Origin: Aquarana catesbeiana
Lineage: Eukaryota; Chordata; Amphibia; Anura; Ranidae
Length of the DNA stretch: 64,000 nucleotides
Direction: 5' to 3'
Assembly: GCF_042186555.1 (NCBI RefSeq)
Contig: NC_133335.1
Coordinates: 179,701,419-179,765,418 of the forward strand
Part shown: positions 21,640 to 32,600 of the stretch, piece by piece
How positions within the stretch are numbered: position 1 is the stretch's first letter
How the letters are laid out: the number at the start of each line of letters is the position of its first letter
The notes under the pieces: generated by a model
What the model saw: the letters and a program-made list of their open reading frames with translations, nothing else
Databases searched by the model: none
What the model was told of the DNA's origin: nothing
Program-made: the position numbers and the translations under genes

Positions 21640-22710
21640 CTTGCCAGTTCCCCAAAACGCTACCAAAAAAACTGTTAGCGATCGCAGGGATCAGGCCTGA
21701 CTCTGCGAACGCTGCAGTTATGCGTTAAGTGTTTTGTAAGTGACAGTGATCGATCGATACTGCACTTGGGTGGGCTGGGCCGGGCGGAGGGGCAAAATGC
21801 AGGTGCTAGCAGGTATCTGGGCTGATCCCGCTAACACTGCGTTTTTGGGAACCCTAAACTGCTGGGGACGCTAGTATAGATCTGATCGGATCAGATATTG
21901 ATCCGTTCAGATACTATACCACTAAGGGAGGTGTATGCTGCGTGCGTGGGTGTTAGCGGTACTGGCGCTAACCTGACGCTGCCTGGGGCCGGTGCTTGCC
22001 AGTTCACCAAAATACTACCAAAAAAACTGTTAGCGATCGCAGGGATCAGGCCTGACTCTGCGAACGCTGCAGTTATGCGTTTAGAGTTTTGTAAGTGACA
22101 GTGATCGATCGATACTGCACTTGGGTGGGCTGGGCCGGGCCGGGCGGAGGGGAAAAACGCAGGTGCTAGCAGGTATCTGGGCTGATCCCGCTAACACTGC
22201 GTTTTTGGGAACCCTAAACTGCTGGTGACGCTAGTATAGATCTGATCGGATCAGATATTGATGCGATCAGATACTATACCACTAAGGGAGGTGTACGGTG
22301 CATGCGTGGGTGTTAGCGGTACTGGCGCTAACCTGACGCTGCCTGGGGCTGGTGCTTGCTTGCCAGTTCACCAAAATGCTACCAAAAAAACTGTTAGCGA
22401 TCGCAGGGATCAGGCCTGACTCTGCGAACGCTGCAGTTATGCGTTTAGTGTTTTGTAAGTGACAGTGATCGATCGATACTGCACTTGGGTGGGCTGGGCG
22501 GAGGCGCAAAACGCAGGTGCTAGCGGGTATCTGGGCTGATCCCGCTAACACTGCGTTTTTGGGAACCCTAAACTGCTGGGGACGCTAGTATAGATCTGAT
22601 CGGATCAGATATTGATCCAATCAGATACTATACCACTAAGGGAGTCGCATGCTGTGTGCGTGGGTGTTAGCGGTACTGGCGCTAATCTGACGCTGCCTGG
22701 GGCGACGCAT
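21640..22710. repeat. 355-364-bp tandem repeat, three copies
   Basis: The landmark TCAGGCCTGACTCTGCGAAC lies near 21,691, 22,046 and 22,410. Each unit also carries GCGATCGCAGGGATC, GTGATCGATCGATACTGCAC, AGATCTGATCGGATCAGATA and ACCACTAAGGGAG. GATC occurs many times per unit. A divergent half-unit may precede the array (GTGCTTGCCACCTCACCAG near 21,532). Small frames across it have no domain. Confidence 0.92.
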
Positions 22711-23040
22711 ATCACCGCCGGGCGATTAGGGGGCTAAACCTTTATTCGGTAATAAACGGCGGGTGCCCTGACACTATAAAAAATAAACAAACTAACCAGC
22801 GTCAACCGTAACGGTTATACGGTGATCAGTGGTGAAAGGGTTAACTAAGGGGCAATCAAGGGGTTAAAACATTTATCAGATAGTATATGGGGGTCCCTGA
22901 CGCTATAAAACGCTGACGGCGAACCTAAATATTTACCTCCCTAACTAGCGTCACCAGCGACACTAATACAGCGATCAGAAAAATGATCGCTTAGCGACAC
23001 TGGTGACGGGGGGTGATCAATAGGTTAAAACTTTATTAGG

Positions 23041-23240
23041 GGGGGTTAGGGGGGTACCCTAGACCTACAGGGGGGTAACAGTAACTGTGCTAACACTGTA
23101 ACTGTCACAAACTGACACCTAGCAGTAATCAGAAAAAAAAAAAAAAAAACTGCTGGTGTCAGTTTGTGACGGGGGGGGGGGGGGGGGGTGATTGGGGGGG
23201 GATCGGGAGGCGATCGGGGGGCGATCGGGGGGGGGATCGG
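23041..23240. repeat. G-rich tract with repeated GGGGGG-GATCGGGG
   Basis: Runs of 6-18 G separated by GATCGGG or GCGATCGG on the plus strand, with an A-rich run at about 23,131-23,148 between a pair of inverted phrases (GTAACTGTCACAAACTGACACC... and ...GGTGTCAGTTTGTGAC). Likely to form G-quadruplexes and hard to sequence. Confidence 0.8.
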
Positions 23241-23614
23241 GGTGTTTTGTATGCCTGGCATGTTCTACTGTGTGTGTGTTGGTGCACTCACATACCTGTC
23301 TTCTCTCCTCGGGCCGGAACGGAAACTACCGAGCCGAGGAGAGATGACATCACTTCCTTTGCTGCTGTTTAGCATACAGCAGCAAAGGAGTGTTCCCATT
23401 GCCCTGCGGCAATCGCGAGGGGGGGGCCACGAACGGATGGCCTCCCCCTCCACTCCGATCGCCGGGGAACAAAACGGGACCGCCTCGGGCACCGGGGGGG
23501 GGTCCGATCGGACCCCCCACCCGCGGGAGGCAAATCACGTACATGTACGTGATTTTGCCTGCCCGTGCCGCCTTGCCGACGTACATCGGCGTGAGGCGGT
23601 CCTTAAGTGGTTAA

Positions 23615-23894
23615 TGACCATCAACTATTTGAAGCCTTATGCTCCTAGCATTAGTAAATAGATAGAAAAACATAATATATTTATTTGTTTTCAGCTTTTT
23701 TTTTTTCCTTCAGTTGCTAGAAATGCTAGGGGGGTGTTTTTCAAAGTGATTTCTCAACAAAATAAAGCATAGAGACATGGATGGATAGATGAGTTTGCTT
23801 TAAATGTTAAAAATGAATTAAATAGCGTTTTCAGTTTGTGGTGTTCAGATACAGTTAAGTTCCGTTCCTGGTATGTAAGTGTGAGTCTCATAGC
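23615..23894. other. No feature seen
   Basis: Unremarkable AT-rich sequence between the piggyBac and the next Tc1 element. Confidence 0.6.
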
Positions 23895-23990
23895 TACAGT
23901 GCCTTGAAGAAATATTCATACCCCTTGAAATTTTCCACATTTTGTCATGTTACAACCAAAAACGTAAATTTATTTTATTGGGATGTTATA

Positions 23991-24471
23991 TGATAGACCA
24001 GTGGCGGTGGCAGAAAACAACCCCCACCCCCTGGTTGATCAGTTGATCGGTCGGCGGCACCTCCCCCCTCCTATGGGCGGGTTGGGGGCTCCTACGGGCA
24101 GCAGCTCCTGTGTTCTCTCTGCATCACAGCTGCTTCCGCCGTGCGGCTCCTCCCTCCTCCTCCTAGGCATCCAATAGGATCGCCTGTCCTTTTAGCCAAT
24201 CGGGTGACCGGTGTCAAAACCAGCTTCCTGATTGGCCAGGAGGAGGATCAGTGTTACAACAGCAAATATTGATTCGCTGTTGTAACACACCTGGGTGGGC
24301 TCAGAGCTAAATCTCTGCGACCCAAGCCCACCCTATATTGAAGCCTCTGGCTCTAATCGGTGCTTCAAAAAAACAGCCCCTCCGCATTGGAATCCATGCG
24401 CCGGTGTCCTGAAAGGGGCCGGACACTTGGATAGGGGAATCAGCAATGGACGGGCCGCCCCTGTGATAGAC
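23991..24471. mobile_element. 465-bp non-autonomous hAT, 8-bp TSD
   Basis: TGATAGAC at 23,991-23,998 and 24,464-24,471. Element 23,999-24,463 begins CAGTGGCGG and ends with the reverse complement of CAGGGGCGG. It includes the hairpin TGTTACAACAGC..GCTGTTGTAACA. A relative in opposite orientation is at 32,226-32,600. Confidence 0.92.
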
Positions 24472-24634
24472 CAACAGAAAGTGGCACATAATTGTGCAGT
24501 GGAAGGAAAATGATAATTGGTTTTCACATTTTTTTTTACAAATAAATATGTGAAAAGTGTGGCGTGCATTTGTATTCAGCCCCCCCGAGTCAATAATTCG
24601 TAGAACCACCTTCTACTGCAATTATAGCTGCAAG

Positions 24635-25320
24635 TCATTTTGGGTCTACCAGCTTTGCACATCTAGAGAGTGACATTTTTGCCCATTCTTCTTTGCAAAA
24701 TAGCTCAAGCTGTGTCAGATTGGATGGAGAGCATCTGTGAAAAGCAATTTTCAAGTCTTGCCACAGATTCGCAATTATTTTTAAGTCTGGACTTTGACTG
24801 GGCCATTCTAATACATGAATATGCTTTGATCTAAACCATTCCATTGTAGTTCTGGCTGTATGTTTAGGGTGGTTGTCCTGCTGGAAGGTGAACCTCCGCC
24901 CCAGTCTCAAGTCTTTTGCAGACTCTAGCAGGTTTTCTAGTGCCCTGTATTTGGCTCCATTCATCTTCACATCAACTCTGACCAGCTTCCCTGTCACTGC
25001 TGAAGAAAAGCATCCCCACAACATGATGCTGCCACCATCATGTTTCACGGTGGGGATAGTGAGTCAGGGTGATGTGCAGTGTTAGTTTTCTGCCACACAT
25101 AACATTTTGCTTTTAGGCAAAAAAGTTCAATTTTTGGTCTCATCTGACCAGAGCACCTTCTTCCACATGTTTGCTGTTTCCCCCACATGGCTTCTTGCAA
25201 ACTGCAAATGGGACTTCTTATGCTTTCTTTCAACAATGGCTTTCTTCTTGCCACTGTTCCATAAAGGCCAGATTTGTGCAGTGAACGGCTAATAATTGTC
25301 CTGTGGACAGATTCTCCCAC
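24635..25320 (-). pseudogene. Tc1 transposase, catalytic Glu lost
   Basis: The downstream frame (25,048-24,635) has GGSIMLWGCFS, the second catalytic Asp in FQQDNHPKHTA and SPDLKIIANLW. The family has SPDLNPIENLW here, so the catalytic Glu, expected 35 residues after the second Asp, is Ala. The upstream part (25,320-25,045) carries degraded MGESVHRTIISR.. and the IELFCLKAKCYVWQK segment with frameshifts and loss of the clean 'WSDETK' Asp box. The N-terminal helix-turn-helix region continues beyond the hAT, at 26,774-26,950. Dead by several independent lesions. Confidence 0.92.
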
Positions 25321-26020
25321 CTGAGGTGTTGATCTCTGTATCGGCCTCTTGGCTGCTTCTCTGATTAATGCTCTCCTTGCCCGGCCTGTTAGTTTAGGTG
25401 GACGAACATGTCTTGGTAGGTTTTAGGGATGAGCCAAACACCCCCCGGTTTGGTTCACAGCAGAACATGCGAACAGGCAAAAAATTTGTTCGAACATGCG
25501 AGCACCGTTAAAGTCTATGTGATGTGAACGTGAAAAACGACCCGCGTCCTGCCCCAGGGGACATGTATCAATGCAAAAAAAAGGAAAAAAGTTTCAAAAA
25601 CAACCATTTTTTCGGGAGCAGTGATTTTAATAATGCTTAAAGTGAAACAATAAAAATGAAATATTCCTTTAAACACCATGCCTGGGGGTGTCCTTAGTAT
25701 GCCTATAAATTAGCGCATCTTTCTCATGTTTATAACAGTGCCACAGCAAAATGACTTTTCTAAAGGAAAAAATGTCATTTAAAACTGCTTGCAGCAGTAA
25801 TGTATTTTTGGATCCCGGCAATATAGATAAAAAAACAAAAATACCAAAAAAAATTGCTTGGATTTCCCCCCCTTGAGGTCTGGTATGGATATTAAGGGGA
25901 ACCACGCACCAATTTTTTTTTTATTTTTAATGGCGTGGGGGTCCCCCAGGCCCCCCAGGCACTATATTCTCTGAACAGCAGTATATATACTATATGGCCT
26001 GCCCTATATACTCTGCAGAA

Positions 26021-26240
26021 AATTGGGCCTTAAGTGTTGATGGTATCAGAACATTGTAAGCCCTCACAGTTACTCTTGTTGGGCGCAGGAATGGGCCCTG
26101 CTATGAAATATTATATCAAAAGTTGTATTTACATGCCCCTGTTAAACAGGGGCAGAAAAATTGGGCCTTGGGTGGTGGTGGTGCCACAACACTGTAACCC
26201 CTCACAGATACTCTTGTTGGGCGCAGGGCCCTGCTGTGAA
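26021..26240. repeat. 138-bp tandem duplication in the hAT interior
   Basis: AATTGGGCCT..TCACAG.TACTCTTGTTGGGCGCAGG occurs at 26,021 and again at 26,159. A related single phrase is present at about 1,405 in the larger hAT, which links the two elements. Confidence 0.8.
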
Positions 26241-26488
26241 ACATGACTGCCAGTTTCTTGTCCTTCTGTGGCACCCCCTCTCTCTAGGCTCACGTTACTC
26301 CCTTCCTCAACAAGGGAACCAACATCGGAGCCTTCAAATCGCTGCACATTCTCCAGCAGCATATAACCGACATTGTGGTCGAATAATTCTGGGGACGCCT
26401 TCATGCATGATGGTGGGGCTATGGAAGGAGTGACTGTGGACAAGGAGCTGGTGGAATAGGCTGCTTTGGCAGCTGCGTTGGAAGGCAA
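26129..26488 (-). pseudogene. hAT leader-region fragment
   Basis: The 119-codon frame contains NAAAKAAYS, SPELFDHNVGYML, QRFEGSD and VEEGSNVSLE, homologous to the frame at 4,455-5,084. The remaining residues come from the 138-bp duplication. Its retention in two independent hAT copies supports the view that this region is a real coding part of the family. Confidence 0.7.
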
Positions 26489-27354
26489 ACTCTACCTGGG
26501 TGACAGAGGATGAGGAGGATGAGGACGGCCAAAGGCACCCTGCCTTTGGCCAATTATGGCTCTCTCAGCAGAGCACGCTGTGATTGGCCAAAGCATGCAG
26601 GTCAGGTGCATGCTTTGGGCAATCATCATACAGCAATGCACTGCGATTTCGCAGTGCATCATGGGGCGTTCCGCGGCGCTCAAATTTTCCACGAACGGCC
26701 CATATGTTCGGTTTGTTTTAGAACAAACGAACACCCGATGTTCGAGTCGAACGTATCCGCAGGCTCTTCCATAGTAGGTTTGCAGTTGTGCCATACTCTT
26801 TCCATTTTCGGATGATGGATTGAACAGTGCTCCGTGAGATGTTCAAAGCTTGGGATATTTTTTATAACCTAACCCTGCTTTAAACTTCTCCACAACTTTA
26901 TCCCTGACATGTCTGGTGTTTTCCTTGGCCATCATGATGTTGTTTGTTCACTAAGGTTCTCTAACAAACCTTCAAGGGATTCACAGAACAGCTGTATTTA
27001 TACTGAGATTAAATTACACACAGGTGGACTCTATTTAGGAATTAGGTGACTTCTAAAGGCAATTGGTTCCACTAGATTTTAGTTAGGGGTATCAGAGTAA
27101 AGGAGGCTGAATATAAATGCACGCCACACTTTTCATATATTTATTTGTAAAAAAAAATTGAAAACAATTTATCATTTTCCTTCCACTTCACAATTATGTG
27201 CCACTTTGTGTTGGTCCATCACATAAAATCCCAATAAAATACATCTACGTTTTTGGTTGTAACATGACAAAATGTGGATAATTTCAAGGGGTATGAATAC
27301 TTTTTCAAGGCACTGTATATATCTGCAGTAAGAATTTACTGCAGATTTTAGAAT

Positions 27355-28113
27355 TTAACCTGTCGAATGACGGCTACAGCGCAGGCTTACTTTGCCGGGA
27401 GGGCATCTATTGGCTTCCCGCACACCCCTGCGCCGTGCAGGCGGAGTCCTCTGTGATCACCGAGTCTGAAGGATTCACAATCACAGCGGCCTTTTACCAC
27501 GTGATCAGCTGTGTCCAATGACAGCTGCTCACAGATGTCAGCACAAGCCAGTGATCTGCTTTTTTTAGTCCCAACAGTGCCCACCAGTGCTGCCAATCAG
27601 TGCTCATCATTGCTGCCAATCAGTGCCCATAATTGCTGCCAATCAGTGCCCATCAGTGTCTATCAATGCCCTTCAGTGCCACCTATCAGTGCCCATCAGT
27701 GGCACCTATCAGTGCAGTCTCATCAGTGCCTCCTCATCAGTGCCCACCAGTGCTGCCTCATCAGTGCCCATCAGTGCCGCCTCATCAGTGCCCATTAGTG
27801 TAGCCTATCAGTCCTTGTCAATGCAGCCTATCAGTGCACATCAGTGAAGGAGAAAATTACCTGTTTGCAAAATTTTGTAACAAACTAAATATATATATAT
27901 ATATTTTTTTTTTTTTTGGTCTTTTTCGTTTGTTTAGCAAAAAATAAATAATCCAGTGGTGATCAAATACCACCAAAATGTGTATAAAAAAATGATAAAA
28001 ATTTTGTTTAGGTACAGTGTTGCATGTTTGCGCAATTGTTATTCAAAGTGTGACAGCGCTGAAAGCTGAAAATTGGCCTGAGCAGGAAGGGGGTAAAAGT
28101 GCCAAGTGGTTAA
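27355..28113. mobile_element. TTAA-flanked piggyBac MITE
   Basis: TTAA at 27,355-27,358 and 28,110-28,113. The right end (reverse complement CCACTTGGCACTTTTACCCC) matches the left end style of 34,031. The interior carries a tandem run of CAGTGCCCATCAGTGCTGCC-like units (about 27,575-27,845). Overlapping open frames there encode only Ser/Ala/His/Gln repeats. Confidence 0.85.
27575..27845. repeat. Short-unit CATCAGTGCC tandem repeat
   Basis: Degenerate units of about 11-23 bp built on CAGTGCCCATCAGTG. The mirror-strand version of the same repeat is found at 34,320-34,640 in another TTAA MITE. Confidence 0.85.
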
Positions 28114-28249
28114 GAAACTGCTGCCTCTAATTGCTAGCCTTGGAGTGAAATTTGGTGATGCCACTACTGTGCTGCTCACGGTTTTCCTTGTTGGGCGCTC
28201 TGACATAAGAAAGCAAAGCCCTACATACATAGCAATAGACTCTAGGCAT

Positions 28250-29199
28250 ATTATTCATTTGTTATCTGTTATTCCCTCTAAACCAGGTATGTGGATGGTG
28301 ACTGCAGATGACACCTACTTATATACTATTATTCCACATGAATTAGGGTTCGAGGCTGTTAAAGGTTAGTTGGACCGTGACTCTGGACTTTCAGAGTCAA
28401 GTGGCTTTTTTGATGGTATTATTGAAATTTGCGGCCTCCCATAATTACTTCTGGTTTGATAACCACTTCTACAGACAAGATATGGGGGTTGCTAAGGGGG
28501 CTAAGTACGCCCCAAGTTTGCCAACCTTTTTATGGCCAGCTGGGAGGAGGATGTCATCTATACCAAGGACATACCACAATTGGTCCTGTGGGCCAGGTAT
28601 ATTGATGACATCCTCCTCCTATGGTATGGCCAATACCACGACTTGGAGGAGTTTATACGGTCCCTTAATGCCAACCAGAGAGGTATACATCTAAATTATG
28701 CGACGAGCCAGTCTGAGATCAATTTTTTGGACCTAAAAATTACAGCTAGAGACAAGTTTGTTACCTCTACTTTTTTTAAAGGGACGGACAGGAACTCGTT
28801 TATTCCTGTAGACAGTTGTCATTTTGGTCCCTGGCTCAGATCAGTTCCAAAGAGCCAGTATATGAGACTCAGGAGGAACTGCTCTGACCCACGGGAGTTT
28901 CTTGTACAGGCCGATGTTCCTTACTGCTAGGTTTTTGGAAAAGGGGTATCATGAGTTTCTTGTTGATACCTTGGATACCATAAAAGCCATGAATAGGGAA
29001 GATCTGCTGGTGGAGAGAGAGCCACGTGTAGATGGTGCTTTTACCTTAGGTGTCCCCTTTGTGACCACTTATTCTTTACAGCATAAAAGCATTAAACAAT
29101 TGATCAATAAACATTGGCACATTGTTAATAATGATGTGGTACTGAAGGGTGTGTTACCAGACAAACCCCGAGTGATATTTAGCGGTGCCCCCTCTGTAG
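28250..29199 (+). pseudogene. PLE reverse transcriptase fragment
   Basis: The YIDD box (ARYIDDILLLW) at about 28,598-28,609 is the catalytic core of a PLE reverse transcriptase. It is preceded by the LFMASWEEDVIY-like segment and followed by NYATSQSEINFLDLKI, which is the conserved 'FLDL.I' block. A stop follows the next block at 28,930 and at least two more frameshifts are needed to continue (RF..GY.EFLVDTL, then LPDKPRVIFSGAPS). The N-terminal RT blocks before 28,250 are missing or unreadable. These enzymes copy their RNA into chromosome ends or nicks; this copy is inactive. Confidence 0.85.
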
Positions 29200-29965
29200 C
29201 CTCCCTGACGGTTTTCCCAAGTGTGGCTCGGGGTTAAATTTCAGTCCCATTAGCGGTAACCCCGAGCCACACTCGGGATTACATTGCAGGATCCTGGTGC
29301 GGCTTTACTTACCTTGTCCCCAGGATCCTGCGATGTCCCCCGCTGTATCCGTGGGCTGTGTCTCCTCCGAAGCCTTTCTGTGCTAGGCTCCGTTCCCTGT
29401 GAGCGGCGCGACGCATGGGGGCGGAGCCTGGCGGCAAATTCAAAAAATGTAAAAATCATAACACATACAGTACTGTAATCTTACAGATTACAGTACTGTA
29501 TGAAATTATTTCACATCCCTTTTGTCCCCAGTGCTTTGGCCCATGCCCTGCATGCAGTTTTATATGATATATACTGTTCTTTCTGCCTGGAAACTGGAGA
29601 TTGTCCATAGCAACCAAAAAGTGTCCCTTTACATCAAAAGTGGCTTTAGATCAGCTAGAAAACAGTGATAGTAAATTAGAACACTTGCAGAATTGAGCGA
29701 TAGTGAATCGTGGAGAAATTTATTTTATTATTATTATATATATATTTTTAATTATTTATATTTATTTATTATATTATAATTTATGTTTTTGTGTTTCAAA
29801 CTTCATCATGCCCGGGATATCTACTAGACTCTTGGTGGACAGCTATAAGGGTGTTATTGTTAAGAATTACAGGCCTACAATATAAAACGCCATATTTCCA
29901 TGCAAAATAATTCTACCGCTTTCAGCACCTAAAATCAGAAATAATCATACCGCCAGGGAGGTTAA
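29200..29965. mobile_element. TTAA-type DNA transposon with CCTCCCTG.CGGT ends
   Basis: Starts CCTCCCTGACGGTTTTCCC and ends ACCGCCAGGGAGG followed by TTAA (29,962-29,965); the left TTAA has mutated (GTAG). A long inverted pair, AGTGTGGCTCGGGGTTA.. against ..TAACCCCGAGCCACACT, lies at the left. It is a second member of the family at 57,012-57,866, with shared internal phrases such as GAAACTGGAGATTGTCCATA and ACAGATTACAGTACTGTA. Non-coding. Confidence 0.88.
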
Positions 29966-30029
29966 GAAAGTGTCCCCTAATGTTCTGAATCCACCTATTA
30001 ACAGTTTGTTTGTTTTTTTGACCAGTTAC

Positions 30030-30511
30030 AAGGTTTTTATCAATGTGGGAGGTGCAGGGTCTGTGCTCTGAGTTCTTGCACTTAGAGACGGACCACCACT
30101 TTTATTTCTACTGCCACACAGAAATACCATACAATTAAGCCATGTATTACATGCTCCACAGTTGGAGTGGTCTACGTGTTGCAGTGCCCTTGTGGGCTCA
30201 AATATGTAGGGCGGACCAAACGCCCCCTTCAGGTCCGCCTCAATGAGCACATCACGAACATTAAGACTGGTTTTAAGAATCATTCTGTGTCCAAGCACTA
30301 TTTACTTGTGCACAATAGGGATCCGTCTAAGACCCTCTTCCTTGGCATTGATAAGTTTAAGCCCCATTGGAGGGGGAGTTCATTGGTAAGGGAGATATCC
30401 AAGCTCAAGATGGCATGGATCCATAGATTAAAAACCTATGCCCCCTATGGGCTTAATATCGATATGGACATGAATGCTTTCATTGATAACTCACGAGGAG
30501 CTATATTGTAA
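30030..30511 (+). pseudogene. PLE GIY-YIG endonuclease domain with zinc motif
   Basis: Read in frame from about 30,040 there is a CGRCRVC cysteine cluster. From 30,161 follows the GIY-YIG nuclease: VVYVLQCPCGLKYVGRT (VVY for GIY, YVG for YIG), then the conserved Arg and RLNEHI, HS.SKH, HWRG, WIHRLK and GLNID at the end. The endonuclease frame is open for 114 codons to its natural-looking stop at 30,509, the best preserved coding stretch of this PLE. One frameshift separates it from the cysteine cluster. In PLEs this domain nicks the target DNA. Confidence 0.88.
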
Positions 30512-31429
30512 ACCCATTTTGTGATGCAAGGATGGGCTTATTAGTACCCCTTTAGTATTCACTTTTAATATTCACTTTTCATAGTTACATTCACATACCA
30601 ATTTTGTGGCGTATTAGCATCATTTAATTTTTCACTTATTTACACCATGTGGGTTAGTTCACTGTTGGTTTAAATAATATAATTAATTATTATAATTTAC
30701 TAAATATATTTTACTGGGTTAGTACATTTTTGGTTAAATTAATCTCATTATCATTTTTTTTATTTATAATGAGTCAGGTCACTAGATAATATTATTGATT
30801 GCCTACAAGGTATTGGATATACAATGGGTCACTTGATAATATTGTTATTACTTATTTATTTATTTAGGTTGGGATAATGATTTAGATATCACAGTAACTT
30901 ATATAGTTTATTAGGCCATTGTTATTTTTGGTCCAACAATTGCCTTTATGTAGCATTTTTAATTCTCCCCTTACGATGTTCTTAGCCTAAAAGTGGTTAG
31001 TTTATTAAATATATTTCCTTGGTCTAGATGCTGCTTCAATCTTTAAATTTTAAAATATACAATTTTTCGTAATATTTTTTTTCATATTCTGCATAGCTAT
31101 TAGACTTAGTCTTTGCCGCTTTGCAATAGGTATCTGGTGCCCATATTCAATATGGAGTTTTTTGCCTGACGCTTGCGTCTCAGAACGAGGGCTGGCTCTA
31201 AATAAGGTGGTGAGTCATTACGTTGCCCGATCCCCATTGAAAACGTCACCTGTGGTGAAACGCGTCTGGGAGGGCACGTACTGACGTCACCACGTCGTTC
31301 TAGAGGAGGACGGGCTCCTGTAATTGCCGGCCGGCATCGTTTTTATACGTGATATTTTATCTAATATCATGTAAGTACATTACCATTTTTATAATAAATC
31401 CTTGAGACTGTATCACACTATGGTCAGTT

Positions 31430-32217
31430 TTCTTTTCCTTTGAGCTTATCAATTGAATTACGGCCACGGACTCTGTGAGAGGCCTAGGGTATTTTTCAGC
31501 CATCCGAGTTGCTTCCTGTGTGTTCCAGTGGTCAACACTGCAAGCTAAAGGCCGTGGCTTGGTTACAGCCAAACGCCCTTTGTGCTTGCCATCTGGTAAA
31601 CATGTTTAAATTACAGTGGTCAGGCACTCTTTTTTTTTTTTTTTTTTTGTGTGGAGACACTGTGGTGTCACATAAAGGAGGACTGGTTCTTCATATGGAC
31701 TATCAGTTTGCTCAATCATTAATTCTTTTATCATACATAATGTGTTTTCTTTCCATTTATTCATGTGTTTATCCCACATTGAGTTGCTGCCTTTTGTTGT
31801 TTTATTTACTTATTCATTTTTGTTAGTCTAGCGTGTTTTTTTTTCCTTTTTATACATCGCCATAGTACAGAACAAAACAAAGCAAGTCAGTAACAGGGAA
31901 AAGACCAGCTGAATGGAGACCACAGGCAATACTGGTGATTAGCCCATTGTCCTCTGTCTGATTTTTTTGGGGCACAGCTTCAACAGTTCAGTTCCTTTAT
32001 CTCAAAGTCCTGCACAGCCAATACAGACTGTGGCTTAGTGTACTGGAACGGCCAGAGTGTAACATTTTTAAATATAGCATGTTGTTTAACAGCAGTAAGA
32101 TATTAATGAGTATATTAAAATGTCTGTCGCTCTGCCAGCCAGTGCAATTAAACCAGGCACTCCTTGTATCTTTCCCTGCATATTTTATGCATTCTTGTTG
32201 GTGGAATATTATACTGG
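31430..32217. other. No feature seen apart from a T run
   Basis: T18 at about 31,631. The sequence from 31,430 to 31,610 may still be PLE-related flank. The open frame at 31,509-31,826 shows no domain. Confidence 0.5.
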
Positions 32218-32225
32218 TAGTTCAC

Positions 32226-32600
32226 CAGTGGTGACCCGTCCATTAGGGGTGCCACCCCCCCTAATTTACTTGCGGGGGGCGGGACGAATGTATTCCAACG
32301 TTTTTTGTTTTTTTTAAGCACATGATTAGAGCCTGAGGCTCTAATAAGCTTCAAAAAACGGTGGGCTCGGGGCACAGAGAACTGCACCCTGAGCCCACCT
32401 AGTTGTGTGACAATAGCAAATGCATATTCGCTATTGTCACACTGATTCACCACCCGGAGGGAAGCGCTGCCCGCTTGATCTTGATGTGGTAAGTGTGGGG
32501 CCGACTGATGGATCGAATGACCGACTCGGGGTGGGGGTGTTCACAGGTGAGGCGACTGATTGACTGGAGGGGGGTGTCTTTCTCAGTGTTCTGATGAGAA
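32226..32600. mobile_element. hAT with CAGTGGTGACCCGTCC end, right end unclear
   Basis: Begins CAGTGGTGACCCGTCCATTA. The interior phrases ATTAGAGCCTGAGGCTCTAA, GGTGGGCTC..GAGCCCACC and the hairpin GTGACAATAGC..GCTATTGTCAC correspond, in reverse, to the element at 23,999-24,463. I could not locate a matching right end or duplication. Confidence 0.7.

Larger units (their letters stand above)
17983..23614 (-). mobile_element. 5.6-kb piggyBac element with TTAA duplication
   Basis: TTAA stands at 17,983-17,986 and 23,611-23,614. The left terminus reads CCACTTGAGCCCCGGACC and the right, reverse-complemented, CCACTTAAGGACCGCCTC. These match very abundant frog repeats, and the C-terminal piggyBac domain at 21,188-21,562 confirms the superfamily. 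Inside are a 490-bp inverted repeat (18,582-19,650), long T/A tracts, the transposase remnant, three copies of a 355-364-bp repeat (about 21,640-22,710), and a G-rich tract (23,041-23,240). Several ends could have fused to make this composite; only the outer TTAA pair is direct evidence of one insertion. Confidence 0.7.
25416..26781 (-). mobile_element. Deleted hAT with TAGGGATGAGCC ends, 8-bp TSD, inside Tc1
   Basis: GTAGGTTT at 25,416-25,423 and 26,774-26,781. Element 25,424-26,773 starts TAGGGATGAGCC and its right end, reverse-complemented, reads TATGGAAGAGCC. Excision restores the Tc1 reading of this region. The interior keeps the N-terminal leader region of the hAT family seen at 4,455-5,084 but no BED finger or catalytic domain, so it is an internal deletion derivative. 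Confidence 0.92.
23895..27317 (-). mobile_element. Tc1-like transposon split by two hATs
   Basis: TA at 23,895-23,896 and 27,316-27,317. Left end CAGTGCCTTGAAGAAATATT and right end its mirror, followed inward by TTCAAGGGGTATGAATA. Two hAT insertions (23,999-24,463 and 25,424-26,773), each with its own 8-bp duplication, interrupt it. Without them the element is about 1.59 kb, the normal size for this class. Confidence 0.93.
28117..31420 (+). mobile_element. Penelope-like retroelement (PLE), split and decayed
   Basis: Plus-strand remnants give reverse-transcriptase motifs (28,250-28,920), a post-RT region (28,930-29,199 and 29,966-30,130) and a GIY-YIG endonuclease (30,167-30,511), in PLE order. 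A CCTCCCTGACGGT-ended DNA transposon (29,200-29,961) splits it. Downstream, AT-rich 3' sequence leads to a segment with GTGGTGAAACGCGTCTGGG at about 31,251, a phrase I associate with terminal repeats of amphibian PLEs. The 3' limit is set by ATAAATCCTTGAGACTGTAT near 31,400 and is approximate. Confidence 0.85.

Noticed and set aside
31240..31300. Hammerhead ribozyme, as known in some Penelope-like elements
   Set aside because: GAAACGCGTC could be the second half of the core, but I cannot find the CTGATGA box with a stem II in front of it. At best a degenerate remnant.
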